In this document: in pieces, positions 35,063-47,000 of the stretch
Layout: each line of letters starts with the position of its first letter
How positions within the stretch are numbered: the stretch's first letter is position 1
DNA from: Fasciolopsis buskii
Lineage: Eukaryota; Platyhelminthes; Trematoda; Plagiorchiida; Fasciolidae
Reading direction: 5' to 3'
NCBI GenBank assembly: GCA_008360955.1
Contig: LUCM01009905.1
Coordinates: 324,585 to 388,584, forward strand
DNA: 64,000 nt
The notes under the pieces: generated by a model
Databases searched by the model: none
What the model saw: only the letters and a program-made list of their open reading frames with translations
Told to the model about the DNA's origin: nothing
Translations under genes and position numbers: made by a program

Positions 35063-38000
35063 GTATACACGTTCATTAATTTTCACTGCTTTATGATGTC
35101 TTTACCACGAAACCTGTCGAAGATGCTACTGTTACGGTCGTTCCCCCTGGTTGTAAAAAGAAGACTTCTTTCAAGCCATTCATTAGCTTTGAAATAATAT
35201 ATCAGACAACCACAACCCAAGTAGCATGATGCTTACTGGTCGAAGGGTGTTTTGTTATTGGATGATTCAGTTTGTTCGTCCTGGCCGAAAGTCTTTATTT
35301 AGCTTGGCTTGGCCGCCGTGTGAATTGCTCACAGACTCGCTGGGTCCTCTGTTGCCCTTGGTTTCCGAACGGCGTTCGCCTGATTCCGACTGATGCATCG
35401 ACCTATCCTTTGTTCCGAAGAGACAAGGCTTGACCTACTGCTCGTAAGCAAAGATCGCTTAGGTATTGACAATGGCTTTCCGCATAATGACTGTCAGATT
35501 GGTCTTTTTCTGTCAACTTGATTTTCTCGCCTAGTTGGATTTCATCGACGGGTTATGGCTCTTCGTCGATTAATGTAGCCTCTTTTTGTTCCAGTTCGCG
35601 TGACTGAAGCAACAGACACCGTTCATTCACAAATATGTTGCCTTTTGTCTCGAGTGGTATCTAGATCCTTCTGTCTTTACTTAACCTTTTCAAAAGGTTT
35701 TCGGTCGGCACTGATTACGCCTGGTTCATCCTATTTAAACTATGCTGTAGCTCAGCCGGTGGGATTATGAAATGATTTAACCAGGTTGAATGTTAACTAG
35801 GAAACCTGTTGCTGAAAGTGTCGTATCTTACCAAACTCACACACGAGGTTCTGACGATAATATTAATAACAGTAACAATACAATCGTAAAACAGGATCAC
35901 GAACTTCGCAGGTGTATCAGTTTCTCACATAGGAATTCGGCTTAGTTTTTCAAGGGCTTGATAGTCGAAGAATCGTGAACCGGACGCAACAGGGATACAA
36001 ATTGTCATAGAGGACTGAAAAGCTATTCAACGGGAATGTGTGTGCTGCAGAACGTAGAATCTGATGCGAAATGACACTTCATAACTTTCCTGTGATCCGC
36101 AAACTCAAACTGTGCTCACTTTATATCAGGTGTCGGCAAACCCGTAGTGTCAGCGATCCAATGCCCACATAAACTTGGGTAGAGTAAGTTTCTCATGTCT
36201 CCGTGGTTGGGGTCCAAAAGGCTCATCAACCGGTTGGCTGGAAACGTACTGTAGGGTACGGTAGAGAACGGTTAACAGTGGTGGTCGTATTGTCATTTTA
36301 TGTCGAATTAAAGTGATTGAAAAAGTGCGCCTTTGCGTTTAGACTGTTTTTGTTTGTTGGCTGATGCAGCATTATTTGTTTCCGTCCTTTCTAAGCGAAC
36401 TACCCGTCCTCCTTGCATATTCATTCTTTCTATTACAGCGCGTAACATGGTGAGAAAAGTAGCGGTCGGGGAGCTTCCCCTACTGTTTAACGCTGAACAA
36501 TGATGGCGACTCAGAAGCAATGGGACTTAGAAACCCCACTGTACTCAACAGTAGTTGTATGCCTGACATTTTTGGGTCTCGTGATTCTCTCCCTATCCCA
36601 GGTGTCATAGTCGTAATCGTTATTTTTCCAGCTTCTACTAAAAACTTTGATTTAGCAGGGAATCCTTGGAGCAGATAACAGCTGTGGCTTTGTACCACAC
36701 TTACCTTATACGGTCCTGTGTTACTCCCAATTTTAGAGTCATGCTTTCCATTCCCCCTTCCCCAGTGTAGTGTGCCTTAACAGTTATGGAGCGTATCTCT
36801 TTCGTTCCACTCCTGCTTTAAGCATGTAAATAAATACGGTGCCCGAAGTGCTTCTAACCCGCCTTTGTTATTTTAAGACCTCTAGTGAACCACGAAGAAG
36901 ATGGACTGATAACATTAACTTATCGTTGGGTTGATCCGTTCGTGAACTGTATGCTGGGACTGAATGTAATAACAACACAGTAAATTTTATTCACACGCGG
37001 AACGATTTCGGTTCAATTCTTCACAGGGAGTGAATCAAACACCCATATGGCGACCACACTCGCCTTCATTAGCACGCCTGTAAATAATTCCATATTGCAT
37101 CGGTCGTCGCGCAGGATAATCAGGGCCGCGCTGCCCATTGCATCGAGCGCAGGTGGGGTGGGTAGTGATAAGTATGCTATTGCTCAGAGTTCTCCCTCTT
37201 ATTCAACCTCTCTTCTGTCTCTTTGCCCGCTCTGCTTACCCTTAGTGTCCCCACTGATAGCACATCCGATGCTCGCGACGGTTCATTGTCAAATAGTGTA
37301 GCAGGTGGCTTTCAGTCTGCTAGCTCCAATTTTCTCAAACCTCTTCAGCCTATGAATCAATGTATACAATTTAATGCAGGCTGGTCAACAGGCATGTTTG
37401 GCTCCGACAGTAGACTCACTTTCGATTGTTGTCTTCTGCGTGAGTGAAACACGAATTTAGGATCCGAGCAGAGTAGAGTAATTCAACTAACTGCGCCTAA
37501 TGTCCCGTCAAGGTATTTCCTACACACTTCAGGAGTCGAAGCAACTCAAACTATGAGTCAATGCGGTGTAGGAATAGTGTTAAGTAAGAAGGCTGAAGCA
37601 GCCCTTTTAGACCGGATCCCAGTCAACAGTCGCTTATGTGCCATGAGACTGCAGGGATCAGTCGGCGTCCGAAAGGATAGTAGTGTTAAGCGTAGTTTAT
37701 TTGTTATCTCGGCATACGCTCCAACAGACTGCAGCACTGACATGGAGAAGGACGAGTTTCACGACAACCTCGTCACTCTTTTTCGGAAGAGCAAACGCTC
37801 TGACATTGTAGTGGTAGCAGGTGATTTTAATGCACAAGTTGGAAAACTTAGTGCATCGGAGTCCTTTTTAGGTGGATAATGCGCCTTGCCTGCTCAGTGA
37901 ACAGATAATGGGGAAAGACTTCTCCAATTTTGTGCAGCCAATCGTTTATTCCTATCTAGTATGAAATTTCCGACACAGTTCGCGTCGCACTGCGACATGG

Positions 38001-41000
38001 CGCTCTAACTAGACAGATATTCTGAGTCAGTGCTGGGTGCTGTTGCAGGACTGGACCACAGCAGTGACAAACTTGGTGTTGAGTGGAGGGGAACTAATGG
38101 TTGTGGACCGTTTCACTTACCTCGGTAGCTGCGTGTCGACCGATGGCAGCTCGGGATTGGAGGTGAATACACGTATATCGAAGGCTCGAGCAGCTTACGC
38201 TGGACTGAAGCACTTGTGGCGTCGGAATGATATTTCACTGAGGTTGAAAGGTCGTGTGTAGTGTGCTGCAGTGCGCTCGGTTCTGTTGTGTGGTTGTGAG
38301 ACATAGAGTATGCGTGTGGGAGATGTTCGTCGGTTGGAGGTTTTCGATCACCGATGTCTACGTAGTATGGCTAGGATTGGATGGAGTGACCGGGTGAGAA
38401 ATGTGCAGGTCAGGAATCTAGTACTAGTTGCCGTCCCTCAGAACACCTTGTTTCATCGTATGAAACTTAGTAGACTGCGCTGGTTGGGTCACGTGTTGCG
38501 TGTGAGGAACACTCGTCTGCGATACAGTGCTTTATTTTGTGTTCCTCCCAAGGAATGGAAGAAGCCATGTGGAGGTCGACAGATGACATAGCAATGTGGG
38601 ATGAGACAATGCACAACGAAGTTAGGTAAAGTAGGTGTCTCACGTCTTGTCCGAAAGACTCATCGGCTTGCTGGCTAGAGACACTGAAGGATAATGCGGT
38701 GAACCGTGAACAGTGGCGATCGTGTTGTCATTTTCTATTGAATCAGAATGATTGAAAGAGCGTGTTTGTACAGTTAGACTGTGTTCCGTGTGTTGGCTGG
38801 GGCAGCGTATTATCTTTTTCCGCCTTTGTAGGTCCACTCCCTGTTCCCCTTGGATATTCGCTTTTTTTATGGAAACATGTAACTCTGGGGAAAGTCAACG
38901 GTCAGTGAGGCTTGCCTTGCTGTTAACGGTGATTATAATTATTAATAATATTTGCATATATGTGATGAGGTGCCGACCGGTTCTGTTTGTTCAGTGTGTT
39001 GATCCCACAGTGTTTCTCAGTACCATAAAATAACCTTTCTCAACCTTTCCTCGGGCTCTATTAATCTAGTTTGCCTTGGGATTCTGAATTCTTTCTTTAG
39101 TGCGTTTGGTGTTCTGCTTAAGTGAGCACATTTTTATCGTCAGGGTCCGTCAGGGTCATCATACTGGAAAACCATATCTTTATTGTCTTGTGTATACTTC
39201 ATCAGTCTAATCCTGGATTTGTTGTCGTCGGAAAGGGGAAAACTGGGCTTAAGAAAAAGGAAGAAAAAAAAAACCCTGCACAGGGCTCTGCGGTTATTTC
39301 TGCCAGACTGTTCCTTTTCGACCATTTGTCTTTATCCATGTTTCGTCTGTGGGTGTTACTACTATTCGATTCTCGAAAGCAAAACATGAGGTTGTTTTAG
39401 AGGAAAGGGGGGCACTTCAAGTTTTTGGTCAGGAGATCTAGCCTGCAAGACAGCAGGGCAATCACTAACCGTTGAAACCGGTGATCGGTACTCCCGTTCA
39501 CGCTCTTTTTGATCATTTCAAGCCGGTCGCCCGTCAGTCCTCGTATTTCCCTTAGAACCACTGACCGAGAAATTTACCCTATGCTTTTGCAGTAGTGCAA
39601 TGTATCGAAAGGAGCGAAGGGATCGCAGCTCAGTTGATGGCATTTCAAACTGCTCACATTACAACACCATAAACGGACTTCTGTGTTGCCTTATAAGGAG
39701 AACGCTTGCCGAATCGTAACCTACCACGGCGTATACATTGCCTCTAATTGTCTACTGTCACTTATTTGGCGAACTCGAGCCCATCTTGTTCATGGCTACT
39801 GAACGTTTGGTGACCGTTTTCTTGCAACTGGAGAAGTGCTGAATAGCATTCAGCTCTGCATTCGGTATTCCGGTGAATATACTTGGACCAAGACCCGAGT
39901 GATCCGGGACTATCAAAAAGGAAGCTTACTAATTGCATAATTAACTGCTGCTTCAAGGCTGAAACTAATTTTGTAATTGAATCTTTGTATTGTATTGTAT
40001 AGACTTTTGTGTACAGAAAATAATGCCGCATTTCAGTCAATTTGTAAGAGTGACAGATACGGTTATTGGTGAGCGTGGCAGCAAATTCGCAGTACAACAG
40101 AATAACTTCGGTATCGTCATTAACGAATCGCTGCTTTGAGGGTTTATTGCTGTGGTTTGGAAAGTTCATTGGCCGAAGTATTGGATTATAAATTGTCTCC
40201 ACTAGCGATGGATCATTTTGCTAATAGCGTATATGCTTCTTTTTTTAGTAAGTAAGCAGTTGTCCTCTTCTAGAGAATAATTAGGTTTTTTGGACATCGT
40301 GTGCCATTAGCGCCCATGTGCTGCGGTTGAAGGCCAAATTCGTACAGGTCGCCATCCATTTTTGCTGCCACAAACGAAGACTGTGTATATTGGTCCCAGA
40401 TCTGTCTCGGCGACATTGATTTAGCAACATTCCGGATAGGATGCGTATTTACAGATCATCATGATATTTGGTGGATTATGTTCATAGTTGAATTTTTCAT
40501 GGTATGAGATGCTTTTTACGGTCGGAAGACAGTTGATAGTATCTGTTGTAACGATCAATCGGAGGATATAATTTCTGAGCATGATGACGCTTATTCTCGT
40601 GTCACTGGGGTTGGGAAACTAGGGTAGTAAATGACCACGTAGACGACGATTGCAATCAATGGTTTCGTTTCCCGTGATCGACGGTTCCCATTGTACGACA
40701 TCGTTCTCTGAGTTCCAATTGCCAACCGCTTTTCATGAATATGTGCGGCATTTATTAACAATATCGTCTAATCACCGAGTTACCTGTTGCGTAAAGAGTT
40801 GGCGAAGCGAACAGTCCTGAGCTACTGGTTAAGTTGTCTAGTCAGTCCTGCCTGCATGATGTTTAAGCTTGAGCGAATACTCAAATTCGGTGGAACTGAT
40901 GATCAGTCGTCCTGGAGCCGTTTAATTGGTACAATTTAGATTACTACCCGTTATGACGCACTGTTATCATTCTTAGTGTTACGGAGTCAGAATATTTTTG

Positions 41001-44000
41001 TCTGTTGTCTGATTGTCAGTCGTCAGTCAATTCTGTCCCATTCCTTGTCGTCCGTTCCTGTTCATTCTAGCGGGGACAACCCGGTCAGACAGACGCATTT
41101 TTCAATGCAAAAGATCACCTCTCATTGATCAAATATTCTGCTGACTAATATGATCCATCAATAACGACCGATTTTATCATCCGGATTTTCTGCTCGGATT
41201 GTTGGTTGATGTCATCAGAATGCATCAATGTGTTTTCGCTGACCCTTGACCTGAATATTGAGGATTCACCATCCACTATCCGTACATCCTCCCTTTTTGA
41301 TAAGATCAACCAGACCTGGTTCTTCCAGCTGGGTGTAACCTTTTCCCACATTCCAGATCATCCAGTTTTTGGCCAGCTTTTGTCTCCGTGGTCTTTTCAC
41401 ATACCAAGAGAGAGTAGTTGAGAGTAATTGGTTATTGGGTGATTGCGTAACTAAATGAAGATAGATTTTTTGTGGTTGTGGAACTTCATTGTGCCATTTA
41501 AGAATAGAAGTGATAAACTTGCATTGAATCAAGACATCGTTTTTTTTAAAAAAAAACAGTTTAAGTTGTAAAAAATACTCTTGTCTAACGCACTTCATTG
41601 CCAAGATGACCTGACCAATGATTTTTCGGTCTCCTTACGTTCTTCAATGCGAATCGATGCGTGAATCGGATCTGTTCTGTTGTTTAAAGTCACGAATGCA
41701 TTTCTGCTTGTATACTTGATTGTTTGATGCGAACACGTCAAACGTGCAAGATCCAAATTATTGACTCACCGGCCACACTGTTGTTTAGTTTCAATGTTTC
41801 CAACTAAATCTCAAAGCCGTGACTACATGCGATTCCCTTTGTCCACTCACGGTGCAACCAGCAGTTCTGAAAACTAGGGTTTATTGCATGTACATTATGG
41901 GATAAAACGTCGTGCGTCACACTACTACTTTGTAGTATCGTTCTTTTTCTGAGTTCATGCTTGCCAGGACGATAATCTTGTGTCCTATTCACTCATTCCA
42001 ATCAATAAGCGCAACCTGTGCTTCGACAAAATACGGTGGTTTGCTCGCTTTTCTGCACATAGTGATCTCATGCGTCATGAATCCCCTCGTCCTGTTCTGC
42101 TCGTTTCCCCGTATCAGATATGTCACTTTCGATTCAACCACCCTCAATAACGCCATTTGTCATTCAAATTCAGGCGATCTTACACAGTCGGCAAAGGTCA
42201 AACCTCATCTGAATTTTGCTTCGTTTAACTTTCTCAACTTTGTCGGTGATAAAGATCTGTCCGAGGCAGCTGTTCGTCAGATGAAACTGTACGGGGTTGG
42301 TTCATGCGGTCCCCGTGGTTTCTACGGCACATTTGATGTGCATCTGAAATTGGAAGAGGCATTATCCAAATTTCTGCAGGTTGAAAAAGCGGTGGTCTAC
42401 TCTTACGGGGCAGCCACATTCTCCAGCGCCATCCCGTCCTACGCGAAACGCACGGATGTGATTTTCGCGGACGAGGGAATCGGGTATGCGGCTTTCCAGG
42501 GTATTGTGGCCTCGCGTAGTCGTGTCTATTTCTTCCGTCACAACGATATGGAACATTTAAAACAGTTGCTGACTGATCAAGCAAAACGAGATCGCGAAGA
42601 TCCACAACGTGCGATGCTAACTCGACGATTCCTCGTCGTTGAAGGTTTGTATACGAACTACGGAGATATGTGTCCGTTACCGGAGATTGTGAAGCTCAAA
42701 TACGAGCACAAAGTCCGGATTTTGTTGGATGAAACTAATTCGTTTGGTGTACTCGGATCTACCGGTCGCGGGGTTACAGAATACTTCGGCGTCCATGTTG
42801 AGGATATCGATTTGATTTCTGGTAAGATTGACTAGTAGTGGCTGTCCACATCACGATTTCCTGCGAAGTTAAATTTTCGGCCAAATCGTTTTATTTGTGT
42901 CCGCTGACTTTGGTATGGAACACTCTTTTTGCTATGTTCATGCAATGTAGAATGATGACTGGTAGCGCAGAGCTACGGGCTTATATGTGTCATAGATATT
43001 TTCGTCTTGTTCATATTTTTATATCTCTATGTTAGAATTACCTTAATATGAAAATATCTGGGTTTTATGTATATATGGTGCACGAAATATGTGAATAAAT
43101 CCCACCAGTGTCATCTATGGGGCGATTGTTACTTTGTATCTGACGCTTTCCCATATTCTTAATTTTACTGAGACTGTTCTTTAAGGCTTACATCCTAACA
43201 TTCCGCACTTATTCAAACCCAGCAAACTGCGATCCCCTGAATGGTTTAACCAAAATTGGGGCTGCACTGTGCTTTTGAAAAACCCAGCGTACCGCGTTGG
43301 TGGCTCCCATCCCTCAACCAAACATCGCAACACCGCTTTTCGCAGGTTAGTAACAAGTGGTCGCTCCTCATGCAACGAGCTAAGGTATGCTTCATGCCAT
43401 ATGAGGCTGAACTTCTAGTCTGATCCTCCGCCAGTAATCGATCATTCTGATCCCTCCCAAATGCGGTTTCTCGTAACTTCTGCTCTTCCAACTTCGCTTC
43501 CACTTGTGGATTCCTCTGGCGCTGCGATCTACGAACCTCTTGATGAGCATGAGGCTGAGGTTTTTGCCCCTCAGTTTTCTTCGAACTCCGTTTGGTAACT
43601 TCACTTTTCCACCTTCCTCTCATGTTCTCAGTCATGCTGTTCTTTCTGTGATGGCTAGCAGAAACATCCGTCAGGTTCTGTTTAGTCTCCCCCTCATGCC
43701 ACATACAATGAGACCCGTAGATCTCTGAGACTTCGACTGACCAGGAGTCTCAGAAATGACCATGAGCAGTGGTAGATAGGAAAATGTAGAGAAATGGAAA
43801 AGTCTGCGGATATCGGGAATAGTCACAACCTTTAACGATTGATTAGGAATGGTGGTTCACAGAAGCCGATTGTACGTGAGGAGGTTAAGGAATCCGACGG
43901 CTCACTGACTCACTCTCAGATCCGTCGGCTGGCGAGTTTGGGCGAACACTTTAAGGGGGAAGTTTAGTTGGCCCACGACCACAGTGGGCCTTCCACTTAT

Positions 44001-47000
44001 GCATGCAGGTGAGCCAATGCGCGTAGGCACCAGGACTTGATCCGAAATGGAGGTGATGTGGGAAGTGGGTTTTCTTAGAATGTATAGGGTAGCTGAACCG
44101 AATGAACTGCCGTCATCCTTGTTCAAGAATCGTGACGAAGCGTTATCATCGGAATTAGCAAAACTGCTGCGATCGAACTGAACAAGGGGAGAGGTTCCTA
44201 ATGATTGTTGTGAACCGGTGATAGTGCAGATTTACAAGAAAGTTGACTGACTGAACTTGATTTGGTAAACACTGCATCGAAACTGCTGTTGGGCATTATC
44301 TTTCCCTGATTGTCTATTACTCGCGAAAGATGTATATGTGGGAATCAAGCCGTTTTTCGTCCCGGTCGTTGTTGTATTAACCAGGTTTTCACTTTGCGAA
44401 TTATCATAGAACATAGGCATATATTCCGCAGATCCACGTTTTGAAAGTTGCGTTTGACTCGGTGAGATTCTGTGGCGCTGTATCCCATTGAACACAGCCA
44501 TAAAATTTCATTTCGTTCATCCAATGTCTATAAGCGAACAGCCGAATCCTAATTCACGCTTGTGTTGATTTTTCACCCGAATTCACCATGGGAAGTGGTG
44601 ATCGTCGAGATTGCTCTCTCACATCTTTTCTTTTCAATTTTGTCATTGAAATCGTTATGGTGACCGCCTTTTCCTCGCGTGGCAATAGTGCAATCGAAAT
44701 TTTCTCGGCCAAAAATCTATCTGACTTGGAATATGCCGTCGAGTTTGTGCTACTGGGTGAAGATTCACCTAAGTTGGGAGTTTCCCTTCATCGTCTGGGC
44801 GATAGTGGAGGTATGTCTTGGATGCGTTTTGCATCTTAGAAGTGTAGAGAATGCTGTTGTAGGACCCAATTGCCTCAAAGTCGAACCTTGTACTTGCAAA
44901 GGAACAAATAGGTATGGCTGATCGATTTAGATACTTGGATAGTTGTGTCTCATCTGGTGGTCGTATATCGGAAGAAGTGTCTCCATGCACACCGAAGGCT
45001 CAATTGACATTCACCGATTTGAGACATCTACGGAGTCACGGGGAAGTCCGGTCAGCGGTCAAACGTCGAATATGCATAGCGGTAGTAGGGTCGGTATTGG
45101 TCTACGGCTCCGAAACATGGTCGCTGGGAACAGAAGACTTTTGGTGTTTGAACAGCGTTGTGTTCGTGGTATTGGTGGAAAATGATGGGGTAATTTTGTC
45201 ATTAACTCAGAGATTAGGCGTTAGCTAGTGAACCTGAGCGTTCAATCACTAGAAGTGATAATGAATCAGAATAGTTTAATGTGGTTGGGATATGGTTTGT
45301 ATACATACATGTCCACAGAATGACTTCTTGACTCGTTGTATACTGTTCAGTGAGGAAAATGATGGTGGTACGATGGATGATTCGAGGTGATCAGTTGATG
45401 ATATCGGAAAAATGTATGCAAACTCTATCCATTGTATTGGCTCATGTAAGTTTTTGAGACTACCGGGTTGGGTTTAGGAGATCCCCGGATGCGATGGTTG
45501 GGGACAACAGATGATATGGTTCAGCACCGCAGTCGGTGATGTTCTTGAATTTGATAATTTTCTTCTTTATAATTCTTTAACTCGTTATTTTGCCATCAGT
45601 CTTCACTGTTGTAATGTGCCCACCGCGGGACTGGACTGTTCGTTGGGTTCACACAATCTGCAGTGGACAAGAAAGAGCAACTAGCGTGACATAATGCTCA
45701 TCAAATGTATCAGCCAGCATTAGCATTTGCACAACCAAATCCAGTATGACAGCTTACAACTAGCTTGTTACACTATTGTTCGTTTTTTTTGTTCATGGGT
45801 AACAGCCAAAACCAGAGCATCTTGGTGCAAGGCCAGTGGTTGTTGGAACTAAAATAAATTGAATGTTTTCAAACCATCTTTTTTGGATGGTATTCCACGT
45901 ATCGTCCTAAAAATGTATGCTCTATGGCTAGCCCCATACTACACTTTTTTCCCTCCTTTCCTCAACTAAGAATCCCCCCCTTATCTTTGAAGACTCCAGT
46001 TATTCTTCCCATCCTGAAGCATGGTGGCCCTTGTGACCCCAGCAACTGTCGTCTCGTCACTCTTGCTTTTGTGCTGTCGAGAGCTTTGGTTACTGCCATC
46101 TCCCACTAGGAATCTCTGCTCCTTGAACATGATTTTTGACTAAGTGACTGTCGATATGAATTCTCCCTTCGTCGTTCTACAGGTTACCTTAAGCTTTTGG
46201 CCTTCTGCACTCGCTACCCCTGCAGAAATTCACTTGGTCTCGCCGAACATCTCAAAGGCCTTCGACCGAGCTGTCACAACGAGACTACACCTTGACGTGG
46301 TGTGACGGCTTGCGTGCCTCCATAATCCAACGAGCTATACAGGATGGCTTATCTCAAGCCGGAGATCCAATCATGCCTGGAAGGTCAATGGGTAGAGGCC
46401 TGACGAAGTAGTCTCCTGGTCCTCCAAGTTGGGGGTTGATATGAGTTAGCAGCTCAGTCATAAAAACGAGTGAAAGACTAATTGATCCAAGTGCAGCTTA
46501 CGCTGGATTGAAGCACTTGTGGCGTCGGCCTGACATTTCACTGAGGTTGAAAGGTCGTGTGTAGTGTGCCGCAGTGCGCTCGGTTCTGTTGTGTGGTTGC
46601 GAGACATAGAGTATGCGTGTGGGAGATGTTCGTCGGTTGGAGGTTTTCGATCACCGATGTTTACGTAGTATGGCTAGGATTGGATGGAGTGACCGGGTGA
46701 GAAATGTGCAGGTCAGGAATCTAGTACTAGTTGCCGTCCCTCAGAACACCTTGTTTCATCGTATGAAACTTAGTAGACTGCGCTGGTTGGGTCACGTGTT
46801 GCGTGTGAGGAACACTCGTCTGCGATACAGTGCTTTATTTTGTGTTCCTCCCAAGGAATGGAAGAAGCCATGTGGAGGTCAACAGATGACATGGCAATGT
46901 GGGATGAGACAATGTACAGCGAAGTTAGGTAAAGTAGGTGTCTCACGCCTTCGTGGTTGGGGTCCGAAAGACTCATCGGCTTGCTGGCTAGAGACACTGA

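Noticed and set aside
41957..42173. Possible N-terminal coding extension upstream of SPTLC1 exon 2
   Set aside because: The frame is open, but the translation has no counterpart in SPTLC1 and is followed by acceptor sites; it is intron.
43246..43704. 152-codon highly charged minus-strand frame
   Set aside because: Antisense to the start of an RTE-like remnant; charged composition without a domain; no splice support.
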